Shown in pieces: positions 17,326-25,665 of a DNA stretch of 64,000 nt. A program made the translations under genes and the position numbers. Origin of the DNA: Peribacillus simplex (lineage in GTDB: Bacteria; Bacillota; Bacilli; Bacillales; DSM-1321); contig NZ_CP011008.1 of the NCBI RefSeq assembly GCF_001578185.1, positions 958,001 to 1,022,000 of the forward strand, read 5' to 3'. Numbering within the stretch: the first letter of the stretch is position 1; the number at the start of each line of letters is the position of its first letter. The notes below the pieces were generated by a model. The model was not told where the DNA came from and made no database searches. It worked only from the letters and a program-made list of their open reading frames with translations.

Positions 17326-17874
17326 ATGAAGAATGATATGAAAGCTGAAGTGTTCTCTTGGTTGAAATCTATCTTATTCGCTTTTATGATCGTGTTTATT
17401 TGCCAACAGTTTTTATTTACGCCAGTTACCGTCAAGGGTAAATCAATGGAGCCGACTTATGAAAACGATGACCGGATCGTGGTAACTAAAATCGGAAAGC
17501 CAGAACGTTTCGATATGGTTGTATTTAATGCACCGGACGCAGATGCGAAGTATATAAAAAGGGTGATCGGTTTACCAGGTGACAGTATCGAAATGAAGGA
17601 TGATATGCTGTTTATTAATGGAATAGAGTATACAGAACCATATTTGAAAACGAAAAAAGAGGAAATTCCACCTGAAGAAAATCTGACGGAGAATTTCACC
17701 CTGAATGATTTACTTGGGAAATCCAAGGTACCTGTTGGTCACTTATTTGTCATGGGGGACAATCGCAGGAAAAGTTGGGATGGAAGAAGATTTGGTTTTA
17801 TTTCAGAGGAATCACTTGTGGGAAAAGTGGAATTTCGCATCTATCCATTAAATGAAATAGGGGTCCCGAAGTAA
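17326..17874 (+). CDS. Type I signal peptidase
   Basis: Membrane serine peptidase that removes signal peptides. It has one N-terminal transmembrane anchor (residues ~13-32) as in Gram-positive SipS/SipT enzymes. The nucleophile is Ser40 in GKSMEPTY and the general base Lys78 in YIKRVIGLPGD. The box E motif MGDNRRKSWDGRRFG has S-W-D where most family members have S-x-D. I use the ATG at 17326 after GGGAGGGAG; the frame extends upstream without support. 182 aa is normal. Bacillus carries several paralogues, so no symbol is given. Confidence 0.92.
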   Translation: MKNDMKAEVFSWLKSILFAFMIVFICQQFLFTPVTVKGKSMEPTYENDDRIVVTKIGKPERFDMVVFNAPDADAKYIKRVIGLPGDSIEMKDDMLFINGIEYTEPYLKTKKEEIPPEENLTENFTLNDLLGKSKVPVGHLFVMGDNRRKSWDGRRFGFISEESLVGKVEFRIYPLNEIGVPK

Positions 17875-17998
17875 ATGGATCTTAGTGTGTACACATGTTA
17901 AAGTTTAGAGGATAATTATATTGACTAAGTTGTATTTATGGATAATAACCTTTTCCGATGGTTAAGGTTTTTCATTTTGGATTATGGAGGTTTTTAAT

Positions 17999-19045
17999 AT
18001 GACGAATGGGTTAGCCGCCATTTCCATCCCGATGTTGGATGAGGATATGGGACGGCAGGTAAAAGGCCATGTCGATTCACTGACGGTTCCTCAGGGAAGC
18101 TTAGGACGACTTGAGGAATGGATAATCGAATTGGCCAAGATGACAGGAGAGGCCTTTCCGGACATTTCTAAACCGGGTGTTATCGTGTTTGCAGCCGACC
18201 ACGGAATTACGGAAGAAGGGGTGTCGGCATATCCAAAAGAAGTGACGGAACAAATGGCACTCAATTTCCTGAATGATGGAGCCGCCATCAATGTACTCAG
18301 CCGTGCGATAGATGCTTACTTGGACATTGTCGATATAGGGATCGATGCAGATATCGAGGCTCCGGAATTAACTTCGAGAAAAGTCCGCCGTGGAACTAGA
18401 AACTTTTATAAAGAAGATGCGATGACAAAGGAAGAAGCACTTCAAGCGCTTGAAATTGGATATGATCGTGCACAGAAAATGATTGCCCGTGGAGTGAACT
18501 GCCTGATTCTTGGTGAAATGGGAATCGGAAATACGACATCCAGTTCCGCCATCATTTCCGTCGTAAGCGGGAAAAGCTCCGAATTGCTAGTGGGACAGGG
18601 AACAGGTTTGAAGTCTGAAGGTATTTTACATAAGCAAAGAATAATTGAAAAAGCGATTTCGTTAAGAAAACCTAGTCCTGATGATCCAATCGATATTTTG
18701 ATGAAAATCGGTGGATACGAAATTGCAGGTATGGCAGGGGCCATGATCGCTGCAGCGAATAACCGTATACCCATTCTTGTTGATGGTTTCATTACAACCA
18801 CGGCCGCTGTATTGGCCAACCTCATTTCTGAACATGCAGCAGATTATATGTTTGTTGGACATCGATCGGCTGAACCAGGTCATAGAACAGCCATACAATT
18901 GCTTGGTAAGGAGCCGATCCTCGATATAGGAATGAGAATCGGAGAAGGAACAGGGGCCGCAGTGGCATACCCGATCCTAAAGGCAGCGACATTGGTCCTT
19001 AAAGAAATGGCAACATTTGACTCGGCAGGCGTGTCAAATAAATAA
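17999..19045 (+). CDS. cobT: Nicotinate-nucleotide--dimethylbenzimidazole phosphoribosyltransferase
   Basis: Makes alpha-ribazole phosphate from dimethylbenzimidazole and nicotinate mononucleotide for the lower loop of cobalamin. Family blocks are visible in order: LTVPQGSLGRLEEW near the N-terminus, FAADHGITEEGVSAYP, GEMGIGNTTSSSAI, the VDGFITTTAAVLA block, GHRSAEPGH and GMRIGEGTGAA. 348 aa is normal. The start at 17999 follows GGAGGTTTTTAAT; an upstream in-frame ATG overlaps that site. No other cobalamin gene is in the window, so it is probably used for salvage or for a distant pathway. I saw no cobalamin riboswitch in the 125-nt leader. Confidence 0.93.
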   Translation: MTNGLAAISIPMLDEDMGRQVKGHVDSLTVPQGSLGRLEEWIIELAKMTGEAFPDISKPGVIVFAADHGITEEGVSAYPKEVTEQMALNFLNDGAAINVLSRAIDAYLDIVDIGIDADIEAPELTSRKVRRGTRNFYKEDAMTKEEALQALEIGYDRAQKMIARGVNCLILGEMGIGNTTSSSAIISVVSGKSSELLVGQGTGLKSEGILHKQRIIEKAISLRKPSPDDPIDILMKIGGYEIAGMAGAMIAAANNRIPILVDGFITTTAAVLANLISEHAADYMFVGHRSAEPGHRTAIQLLGKEPILDIGMRIGEGTGAAVAYPILKAATLVLKEMATFDSAGVSNK

Positions 19046-19048
19046 GAG

Positions 19049-19083
19049 AAATAAGAGACCTTCATGTGAAGGTCTCTTATTAG
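19049..19083. terminator. Bidirectional terminator between convergent cobT and the sigma-54 activator
   Basis: ATAAGAGACCTTC / GAAGGTCTCTTAT stem with a 4-nt loop. Confidence 0.85.
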
Positions 19084-19113
19084 ATTGCAGTGAAATATTC
19101 TTTTAGTTTACTT

Positions 19114-20517
19114 TTACGTAATGGGTAATTGACCTTTATATTTCTTCATTTTCCTAACGACTGAAGGCTGGCTTATACCTAAGAATTTTGCCATTTCATA
19201 TGTGGATTTACATTGTTTACTTGCTTTCATCATCATCCATTTTTCCACTTGTTCAAGAGCGGTTTTGAGATCACGATCCTCAACCATCATTTGGTCGATC
19301 ATTAAGGTATCATCTTTTTTCTCCAAAGATACTTGTCCATGGAAATGGGAAGGGAGGAAGCCTGGGAAAATGATGGAGTCTTCCGAGGTCAGAATGAGCC
19401 GTTCAATCAGATTTTCCAATTCACGCACGTTCCCTGACCATTTATGCTGAATCAGGATTTCGTAAGTGGAAGGATGCAACTTCTTATCTGTTTTGTATTT
19501 CTTGTTGATGATTTCGAGATTATGATTGATTAAGATGGCAATATCTTCTTTTCTTTCCCGTAAAGGCGGTATATGGACGGGAATCACATTTAAGCGGTAA
19601 TACAAATCGAGCCTGAATGTGCCCTTTTCGACCATTTCCTCAAGGTTTTGATTCGTTGCGGTTACAAGCCGGAAATCTATCTTATGCTCTTTTTTTCCGC
19701 CCACCCTTTTAAAAGTCTTCTCCTGTAGGACATTTAATAATTTCACTTGCATATCCAGGGGGAGCTCCCCGATTTCATCCAGAAATAAGGTTCCATTGTC
19801 TGCCTGTTCAATCAGCCCTTGCTTACCATGCTTTTGCGCACCGGTGAAGGATCCCGCTTCGTATCCAAACATTTCAGATTCAAAGAGACTTTCTGGAATG
19901 GTACTGCAGTTGACTTCGATGAATGGCTCTTTGCTGCGGTAACTCTGATTATGTAGCCGGCGGGCGAAAACGCTCTTGCCCACCCCCGATTCCCCAAGAA
20001 GCATGACAGTGGCATCCGTTTTGGAAACACGGAGTATCGTTTTGGCGATTTGCCGCATTTCTTTGCTGCGATAGATCAGCTCCTCCTGTTCCCTCAGTTC
20101 CTCGACCTCCGATTGATATTCTTGAATCTTTTTCTCCAATTGACCGTACTGGTCCTGGAGGTTTCTGATTTCAGTTTGATCTTGGGCATAACTGACGACC
20201 CGAATCAATTCACCATCATCATCAAAGATGGGATAGGCAGTCGACATGACGATCTTTCCCGTCTTCGTATGCTGCATGATTTGAACAGGTGTTTTCTCTT
20301 TCAATACCATGGCAGATATTGAAGGCGTAAGTATTCCTTCCGTTTCGAGCTGATATACGGATTTTCCAAGATAATGGTCGGGTTCAATTCCATAAATCCA
20401 CCAATGGTTAGGATTCGTAAATAAAATGAATCCCTTTTCATCAGTCACGGTAATATTATTATTCGATGTGCTGATGATGGTTTCCAAAACTCTTTTCACA
20501 TTGTTTTCACTCATCAT
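19114..20517 (-). CDS. Sigma-54-dependent transcriptional activator (PAS-AAA-HTH)
   Basis: Enhancer-binding protein that drives open-complex formation by SigL. It has an N-terminal PAS domain (~10-115, with NNITVTDEKGFILFTNP), a coiled coil (~118-150), and an AAA+ core with Walker A GESGVGKS (175-182), the sigma-54 contact loop GSFTGA (222-227), Walker B GTLFLDEIGE and the arginine region RLDLYYRLNV. The C-terminal Fis-type HTH ends with MAKFLGISQPSVVRKMKKY. The start at 20517 follows AAGGGGGAAA. This architecture is that of RocR/TyrR-like catabolic activators sensing a small ligand by PAS. It is divergent from a keto-acid decarboxylase, its probable target. Confidence 0.9.
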   Translation of the reverse strand: MMSENNVKRVLETIISTSNNNITVTDEKGFILFTNPNHWWIYGIEPDHYLGKSVYQLETEGILTPSISAMVLKEKTPVQIMQHTKTGKIVMSTAYPIFDDDGELIRVVSYAQDQTEIRNLQDQYGQLEKKIQEYQSEVEELREQEELIYRSKEMRQIAKTILRVSKTDATVMLLGESGVGKSVFARRLHNQSYRSKEPFIEVNCSTIPESLFESEMFGYEAGSFTGAQKHGKQGLIEQADNGTLFLDEIGELPLDMQVKLLNVLQEKTFKRVGGKKEHKIDFRLVTATNQNLEEMVEKGTFRLDLYYRLNVIPVHIPPLRERKEDIAILINHNLEIINKKYKTDKKLHPSTYEILIQHKWSGNVRELENLIERLILTSEDSIIFPGFLPSHFHGQVSLEKKDDTLMIDQMMVEDRDLKTALEQVEKWMMMKASKQCKSTYEMAKFLGISQPSVVRKMKKYKGQLPIT

Positions 20518-20670
20518 TTTCCCCCTTGTCCGCTTTTTCGGTTGATTCAAATATAAATCAAAATTAGAGGTGAAATCAAGAATTTTCAGACTCTTCGATT
20601 TGGAATTGAATCGTTTTTTTTGAAATCCGCATTTTTATAGTAGGCAGTAGCTCCGGTAGCAGTTCGTTTT

Positions 20671-20758
20671 TGGAATGGTTGGGAATAATGAATTTTCTTC
20701 AACACCTTTAAAAGCATCCTCTTCCCTTTGAGTGGTTAAAGATTTCCACACCATTCCA
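20671..20758. promoter_or_regulatory. Candidate enhancer sites: spaced inverted repeat
   Basis: TGGAATGGTTGGGAAT (20671-20686) is repeated inverted at 20743-20758 as ATTTCCACACCATTCCA, whose complement begins TGGAATGGTGTGGAAAT. The first nine bases match exactly, and the centres are ~70 bp apart (about seven helical turns). Such paired sites between a sigma-54 activator and its target are typical upstream activating sequences. I found no clean -24/-12 (TGGCAC-N5-TTGCW) before the decarboxylase. Confidence 0.5.
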
Positions 20759-20899
20759 GGACAATATCACCCTCAAAGTTCAAAATAGATTAATAGGTTA
20801 GCGAAGGCAGCTCTTATTTATATGGATACTTATACGGTTAACCTACTTATGTTTGGGTATTAATAAAGTAGAGATGAATCAATTGAAGGAGTGATTGAC

Positions 20900-22573
20900 T
20901 TGGCTGGAAACAGAACCTTGGGACAATATTTATACGACTGCTTAAAAGCAGAGGGCATTACAGAGATTTTTGGTGTACCCGGAGACTATAATTTTTCATT
21001 GCTAGATACTTTGGAAGATTACGATGGGATTGAGTTCATAAATGGACGAAATGAACTCAATGCTGGATACGCTGCGGACGCCTATGCCCGGGTGAAGGGC
21101 ATGGCGGCACTTATCACCACCTTTGGCGTTGGTGAGATGAGTGCATGCAATGCAGTTGCTGGTGCGTACAGTGAAAATGTGCCGCTCATTCATATTGTCG
21201 GCTCACCAAAGTCCATGATCCAAAAGGAGAAAGAGCTTGCCCATCATACGTTAATGGATGGAGATTTTGATGTTTTCCGTAAGGTTTATGAGCATATCAC
21301 CAGTTATACGGCGATTCTTACACCAGAAAATGCGGGTAGGGAGATACCGGAAGCGATCAGAATTGCGAAGGAAAAGAAAAAGCCCGTTTATTTGGTAGCG
21401 GCCATCGATCTCATTACAAAACCGGTGATTTCCCACACCGAACCTTCCCAAAATAAGACCAAAACGAATGACGATGCATTGCAGTCAGCAGTGGAGCATA
21501 TAAGGAAAATGTTAGAGGATGTAAAAAAAGCAGTCCTGCTTGTAGATATGAAAACACTTCGTTATAACTTGCAAGGATCCGTGCAGCAACTGGCTGAGCA
21601 GTTAAATGTTCCAGTCGCTTCGTTAATGCAGGGGAAAAGCGTGTTTGATGAGAGTCATCCCCTTTATATTGGTGTATACGGCGGAGCTTTTGGAAGTAAG
21701 GAGGTAGCTCAGGCCGTTGAGGAAGCGGATTGTATCATTGCAGTAGGTGCTGTTTGGTCAGACGTCAATACATCCAAAGGTACAGCAAAGCTTAATCCGC
21801 TGAAAATGATAGAGGTTCAACCTGACTCCTTAAAAGTGGGAGTTGCCAGCTATATGAATGTCAATGGTGAAGATGTTCTAAATGCCCTCAAAGAAATTGG
21901 CTACCGGCAGAAGGAATCTGTTGGAACAACCTCGTTTCCGTATGACACAATGGTCGGAGACCCAACAGCACCACTGGAAGCGGCCTCTTATTATCCTCGA
22001 ATTCAGCAAATGTTGAAGGAACATGACATTGTGGTCACTGAAACAGGAACATTCTATTATGGTATGTCACAGGTTAGATTGCCAAAAGGGGCGACCTATA
22101 TAGCTCAGGGAGGCTGGCAGAGTATTGGTTATGCGACACCCGCTGCTTTTGGGGCTTGTATAGCAGATAGAAACCGTCGTGTACTTTTGTTTACTGGTGA
22201 CGGTTCGATACAGCTGACAGCGCAGGAAATAAGCTCGATGTTGGAGAACGGCTGCAAACCCATCGTGTTCATCCTCAACAATAACGGCTATACGATAGAA
22301 AAATTCTTAAACGTAAAAGTCGATATAGAAAAACAGGAATATAACGAGATACCAGAGTGGGAATATACAAAGCTAGCTGAAGCATTTGGCGAGGAGGCCT
22401 TCACTGCGAGAGTCAGGACGAATGGAGAACTGGATGATGCCATCAAGAAGGCTCAGGAAATGAACGCCGAAAAACTTTCCCTTATAGAAATGATCGTGAA
22501 AGATCAAATGGATGGACCAGAGTATCTTAATAAAATAAGGCAGTATCTTGAGACGCAAGAAAAACAAAATTAA
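20900..22573 (+). CDS. Thiamine-diphosphate alpha-keto acid decarboxylase (indolepyruvate/pyruvate type)
   Basis: Decarboxylates an alpha-keto acid to an aldehyde. It has the three-domain ThDP fold. The N-terminal PYR domain carries GVPGDYNFSLLD, the catalytic Glu in NGRNELNAGYAADAYAR and the HH pair (AHHTLMDGDF) diagnostic of pyruvate/indolepyruvate decarboxylases. The C-terminal PP domain has the ThDP motif GDGSIQLTAQE...NNNGYTIE. 557 aa is normal. The TTG at 20900 is 8 nt after AAGGAG; the GTG at 20891 lies too close to it. Substrate could be indolepyruvate (auxin route), phenylpyruvate or branched-chain keto acids. Neighbouring control by a sigma-54 PAS activator suggests amino-acid catabolism. 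Confidence 0.9.
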   Translation: MAGNRTLGQYLYDCLKAEGITEIFGVPGDYNFSLLDTLEDYDGIEFINGRNELNAGYAADAYARVKGMAALITTFGVGEMSACNAVAGAYSENVPLIHIVGSPKSMIQKEKELAHHTLMDGDFDVFRKVYEHITSYTAILTPENAGREIPEAIRIAKEKKKPVYLVAAIDLITKPVISHTEPSQNKTKTNDDALQSAVEHIRKMLEDVKKAVLLVDMKTLRYNLQGSVQQLAEQLNVPVASLMQGKSVFDESHPLYIGVYGGAFGSKEVAQAVEEADCIIAVGAVWSDVNTSKGTAKLNPLKMIEVQPDSLKVGVASYMNVNGEDVLNALKEIGYRQKESVGTTSFPYDTMVGDPTAPLEAASYYPRIQQMLKEHDIVVTETGTFYYGMSQVRLPKGATYIAQGGWQSIGYATPAAFGACIADRNRRVLLFTGDGSIQLTAQEISSMLENGCKPIVFILNNNGYTIEKFLNVKVDIEKQEYNEIPEWEYTKLAEAFGEEAFTARVRTNGELDDAIKKAQEMNAEKLSLIEMIVKDQMDGPEYLNKIRQYLETQEKQN

Positions 22574-22580
22574 TACCTAT

Positions 22581-22603
22581 AGGCCTTCTATCGGAGAAGG
22601 CCT
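22581..22603 (+). terminator. Terminator of the decarboxylase gene, abutted by an IS end
   Basis: AGGCCTTC / GAAGGCCT hairpin. The IS terminal sequence CAGACTG starts at the very next base, so the T-run of the original terminator has been displaced. Confidence 0.7.
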
Positions 22604-23101
22604 CAGACTGTAGACAAACTCGATGAAAATCGAGTTTGTCTATTTTTATGGCTTGTACAATTTGGACGTTGATTGGAACGTAGGGCACTCGCTTTCCGCG
22701 GGCGGTCGGGGAGCCTCCTCAGCTTTCGCCTTTGGTGTCTCCCCTAGACGCGCTTTTCTAAGCAGGAGTCTCGTACACCTGTTCCAATCAACTTTGTCTT
22801 ACCTGTTAGATAGAACACTTTTGCCTGGAGTCATTTTTGTTTTAAAATAGAAGTATTAAAACTTGAGGTGATGAGGATGCTTTCTAAACATGATTCTATT
22901 CAGCGAGATCAACTTGAAATGATTACGTTAGATCAACTGGTGCCACCGAACCATTTGGTTCGTAAACTAGAGGCTGCCATTGACTTCACTTTCATTTATG
23001 ACTTGGTGAAAGATATGTATTCAGAGGTAGGACGCCCAAGTATTGATCCAGTTATTTTAGTTAAACTGACATTCATTCAATATACCTTCGGTATTCGTTC
23101 G
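22604..23101 (+). mobile_element. Truncated IS1182-family element (5' end only)
   Basis: It begins with the same terminal sequence as the intact copy (CAGACTGTAGACAAACTC), then the GC-rich block, then the first ~77 codons of the transposase. Homology stops at GGTATTCGTTC (~23101), where unrelated sequence follows. The 3' inverted repeat is absent, so it cannot transpose on its own. Confidence 0.88.
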
Positions 23102-23110
23102 ATAATGTAA
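22868..23110 (+). pseudogene. IS1182 transposase, N-terminal fragment
   Basis: Residues 1-78 of the intact transposase are reproduced nearly exactly (to FGIRS), then the frame ends after two foreign codons (IM, stop). All catalytic residues are lost. Confidence 0.9.
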
Positions 23111-23138
23111 AATGTTGGATCATTTACATTATCATACG

Positions 23139-23182
23139 AAAAAAAGCGTGTTTGATCATTTTATCAAAACACGCTTTTTCCA
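23139..23182 (-). terminator. Terminator of the LysM/NlpC gene
   Basis: AAAAAAAGCGTGTTTGAT pairs with ATCAAAACACGCTTTTT around a short loop. On the minus strand it follows the hydrolase stop by ~57 nt. Confidence 0.75.
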
Positions 23183-23238
23183 TTTGTTATAAAATTTTTT
23201 TAAGTGAATGTTTAGCCAACAATTGTTATTGCCATCAT

Positions 23239-24429
23239 TTAATTAATAACACGGACAGCCTTTACAAAACTAGGTCCCCAGTAAGAATTGTTAATGTTAG
23301 CGTAGGATACACCTTTAGATGTGGAAGCATTCAGCATTTGACCGTTTCCGGCATAAATTCCTACATGATTAATTACACCATCATTATTGGTATCGAAAAA
23401 TACTAAATCCCCTTTTTGAAGGGCTTTCAGAGATACAGCCGTACCAGCCTGTGATTGTGCCACTGAATTTCGAGGCAAGGAAATACCTGCATTTTGGAAA
23501 GCTCTTAATGTGAATGAAGAGCAATCAAATATGTCAGTACGTGAAGTGCTCGCACCGTAAACATACTTAGCTCCTAGGTATCTTGCGCCGGCAGCCAAAA
23601 CTTGATCCGCTTTGGAGGAATAAGTCAATTTGGACGGTTTTTTAGATGCAGATGAAGATACTGATGATTTCCCGGAAACACGGATGGATTGGCCTATACG
23701 AATACGATCTGAATTAGAAATATTAGGGTTTATTTTAAGTAAGGCACTAAGGGAAAGGTTATATCTGTTAGCGATGGTCGATAAGGAATCCCCTAGTTTA
23801 ACCACATAAGTTTCTGTTGTATTTTTACTATTGTTCGTATAGTTGTTAAGGGTATTAACCTTCAAAACTTGACCGGGAAAAATAAGAGTGCTAGTCAAAC
23901 GGTTTTCAGACTTTAATTGTTGGATAGTCATATTATTGACTCTGGCGATTTTTCCCAGGGTGTCCCCTGATTTGACTGTGTATGTATCACTTGAATTACT
24001 GTTTTTAGCCTTAGAGCTAGATGCAGGAGCTTGTCCGGAAACACGGATGGATTGTCCAATATAAATACGATCCGAATTCGAAATATTAGGGTTTGATTTA
24101 AGCAAGGCACTAAGGGAAAGGTTATATTTTTTAGCAATTTTAGATAAAGTATCCCCCAGTTTAACCACATATTTTCCGGTTTTGTTTATATTTTTATCCG
24201 TTTGCATGTTAAGGCTATTGACCTTCAAGACCTGGCCGGGAAAAATAAGGGCACTGGTCAAATGGTTTTGAGATTTTAACTCTTGGACAGTCGTATTATT
24301 AGCTTTAGAAATTTTATCAAGGGTGTCCCCTGATTTGACTTGATAAGAACCAGCATAAGCAGAATTTCCTGCCACAAGGGTACCTATTATAGTTCCTGCA
24401 AGAATAAAAGAGCTTTTCGAATTGTTCAT
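23239..24429 (-). CDS. Secreted LysM-NlpC/P60 peptidoglycan endopeptidase (LytE/CwlS-like)
   Basis: Cell-wall hydrolase cleaving the D-Glu-mDAP bond of stem peptides, important for daughter-cell separation or elongation. It has a signal peptide (residues 1-26, AYAG cleavage region) and four LysM repeats at ~28-71, 86-130, 148-191 and 207-251. A Ser-rich linker then leads to an NlpC/P60 domain with Cys303 (DCSSF) and His355 (NHVGIYAGNG). LysM 1-2 and 3-4 are near copies of each other, showing an internal duplication. AGGAGGAAC precedes the ATG. No sigma-D box was obvious. It could be the lytE, lytF or cwlS counterpart. Confidence 0.92.
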   Translation of the reverse strand: MNNSKSSFILAGTIIGTLVAGNSAYAGSYQVKSGDTLDKISKANNTTVQELKSQNHLTSALIFPGQVLKVNSLNMQTDKNINKTGKYVVKLGDTLSKIAKKYNLSLSALLKSNPNISNSDRIYIGQSIRVSGQAPASSSKAKNSNSSDTYTVKSGDTLGKIARVNNMTIQQLKSENRLTSTLIFPGQVLKVNTLNNYTNNSKNTTETYVVKLGDSLSTIANRYNLSLSALLKINPNISNSDRIRIGQSIRVSGKSSVSSSASKKPSKLTYSSKADQVLAAGARYLGAKYVYGASTSRTDIFDCSSFTLRAFQNAGISLPRNSVAQSQAGTAVSLKALQKGDLVFFDTNNDGVINHVGIYAGNGQMLNASTSKGVSYANINNSYWGPSFVKAVRVIN

Positions 24430-24772
24430 TTAGGAAAGTTCCTCCTGATGTGGTAAAAAAATATGTAGCATTTATATTATAAGGCTATGAAATATAAAAA
24501 ACATGACAATATAAAAAAAAAATTCATTTAGAAAATAAATGAAATTCGCCTTTTTCAGGTTATCCTGTTACAGGTAAATGTGGTCTGGTCACCTCGAGTG
24601 GGATTCAAGTGCAATGAAATAGGGCACATTCGGATTATATTAATTGCAGAAAGTAGGTTGGGATGGTTCAAAGATAGTTTCAAAAATACAGGGTTTGGCC
24701 GTAGAAATGGATAACAAGTCTCCTTGAAATTCATTACATAAAATGGAGGTTTGGGGTCGGGTAATTAAAAAG
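24430..24772. other. Intergenic region, no gene seen
   Basis: About 340 nt upstream of the hydrolase. A TATAAT on the minus strand (~24474-24481) with a TTGTCA further upstream may be its promoter, but the spacing is poor. Nothing else is recognised. Confidence 0.4.
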
Positions 24773-24803
24773 AAAGGTAAGAATACATATCCTTACCTTT
24801 CCT
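24773..24803. terminator. Terminator after ycgQ
   Basis: GAAAGGTAAG / CTTACCTTTC stem with a 10-nt loop, 12 nt past the ycgQ stop on the minus strand. Confidence 0.75.
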
Positions 24804-24814
24804 TTATTAATTTT

Positions 24815-25651
24815 TTAATATTGTCTATAAACGTAGGGATCATCAGGTTCAACGATTTTGCTATGTGATGATACTTTGAGTATAGGGATGGTTTTTTTAA
24901 ATGGCTGATAATAAATGGATTCCAATTCACCCGTCACGGAATACCACTCATCATTTTTAGGATGCATTCCTTCAGGAAATTCGATCAGCATACCGAATAC
25001 CCCAGAGTCTGCGACACAGTGAATGACCCCAAAACGAAACAGGAATACCTGGTTTTTGGCTAGCTCATCTGAATTGTACGAAAATCCGGTTAACGTTATT
25101 TGTTTGCCGGCGAACTTTCCAGGGGAGTAATAGATGGCTTCTAAATCGGTAAGATAGTTTTTGTCGGTTAAATGAAGACTATCACGATCAGCCAAGCTTT
25201 TGAGCGAGTGATCCATTAAAGTTAAATAATCATCCTTGCCATAATAAAGACTCGTATCCGGCTGCAGAAATTGATGCTGGCTATATTCATCTGTGTCATC
25301 ATACACGGGGAAATGAAATCCTTTTTTTTCTACGATATTGGAGTCCATTGTGGCAACAGGCAAAAAGAGGCCGGTTAAAATGGGAATTAAAAATAGCGTG
25401 TAAGTAAGGTTTTTTTTCCATTTCTTGTTTTCCTGGGAGTGATCATGCCCGCACTGACAATCCTCAGACTCTTCTTGATTTCCTTCTTTGATAAATATAT
25501 AAGATCCCATTAAAGTGAACATAGCCAGTATATAGATTGCAATCTGTGAAACATAAGAATATTCCATATTAATGTATTTCGATATATTCCCTGAGGCGTG
25601 TAGATGCATGAATAAAAATGTAAGTCCAAGTAATATGAATAATCTTCCCAT
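24815..25651 (-). CDS. ycgQ: YcgQ-like membrane-anchored protein (TIGR03943 family)
   Basis: A 278-residue protein with two N-terminal transmembrane helices, a short metal-binding-looking loop CQCGHDHSQENKK, a third helix, and a ~170-residue exported C-terminal domain ending with a putative OB-like region (ITLTGFSYNSDELAKN, YSVTGELESIYY). The family always pairs with YcgR-type permeases and its function is unknown. The start at 25651 follows AGAGGGTG; the longer frame would overlap ycgR. It is 14 nt behind ycgR in one operon. The Cys/His loop suggests a metal, but this is inference. Confidence 0.8.
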   Translation of the reverse strand: MGRLFILLGLTFLFMHLHASGNISKYINMEYSYVSQIAIYILAMFTLMGSYIFIKEGNQEESEDCQCGHDHSQENKKWKKNLTYTLFLIPILTGLFLPVATMDSNIVEKKGFHFPVYDDTDEYSQHQFLQPDTSLYYGKDDYLTLMDHSLKSLADRDSLHLTDKNYLTDLEAIYYSPGKFAGKQITLTGFSYNSDELAKNQVFLFRFGVIHCVADSGVFGMLIEFPEGMHPKNDEWYSVTGELESIYYQPFKKTIPILKVSSHSKIVEPDDPYVYRQY

Positions 25652-25665
25652 ATAAAACACCCTCT

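Noticed and set aside
17875-17998. Possible cobalamin riboswitch before cobT
   Set aside because: The leader is short and lacks the conserved B12-box sequence. Only a weak AACCTT/AAGGTT hairpin is present.
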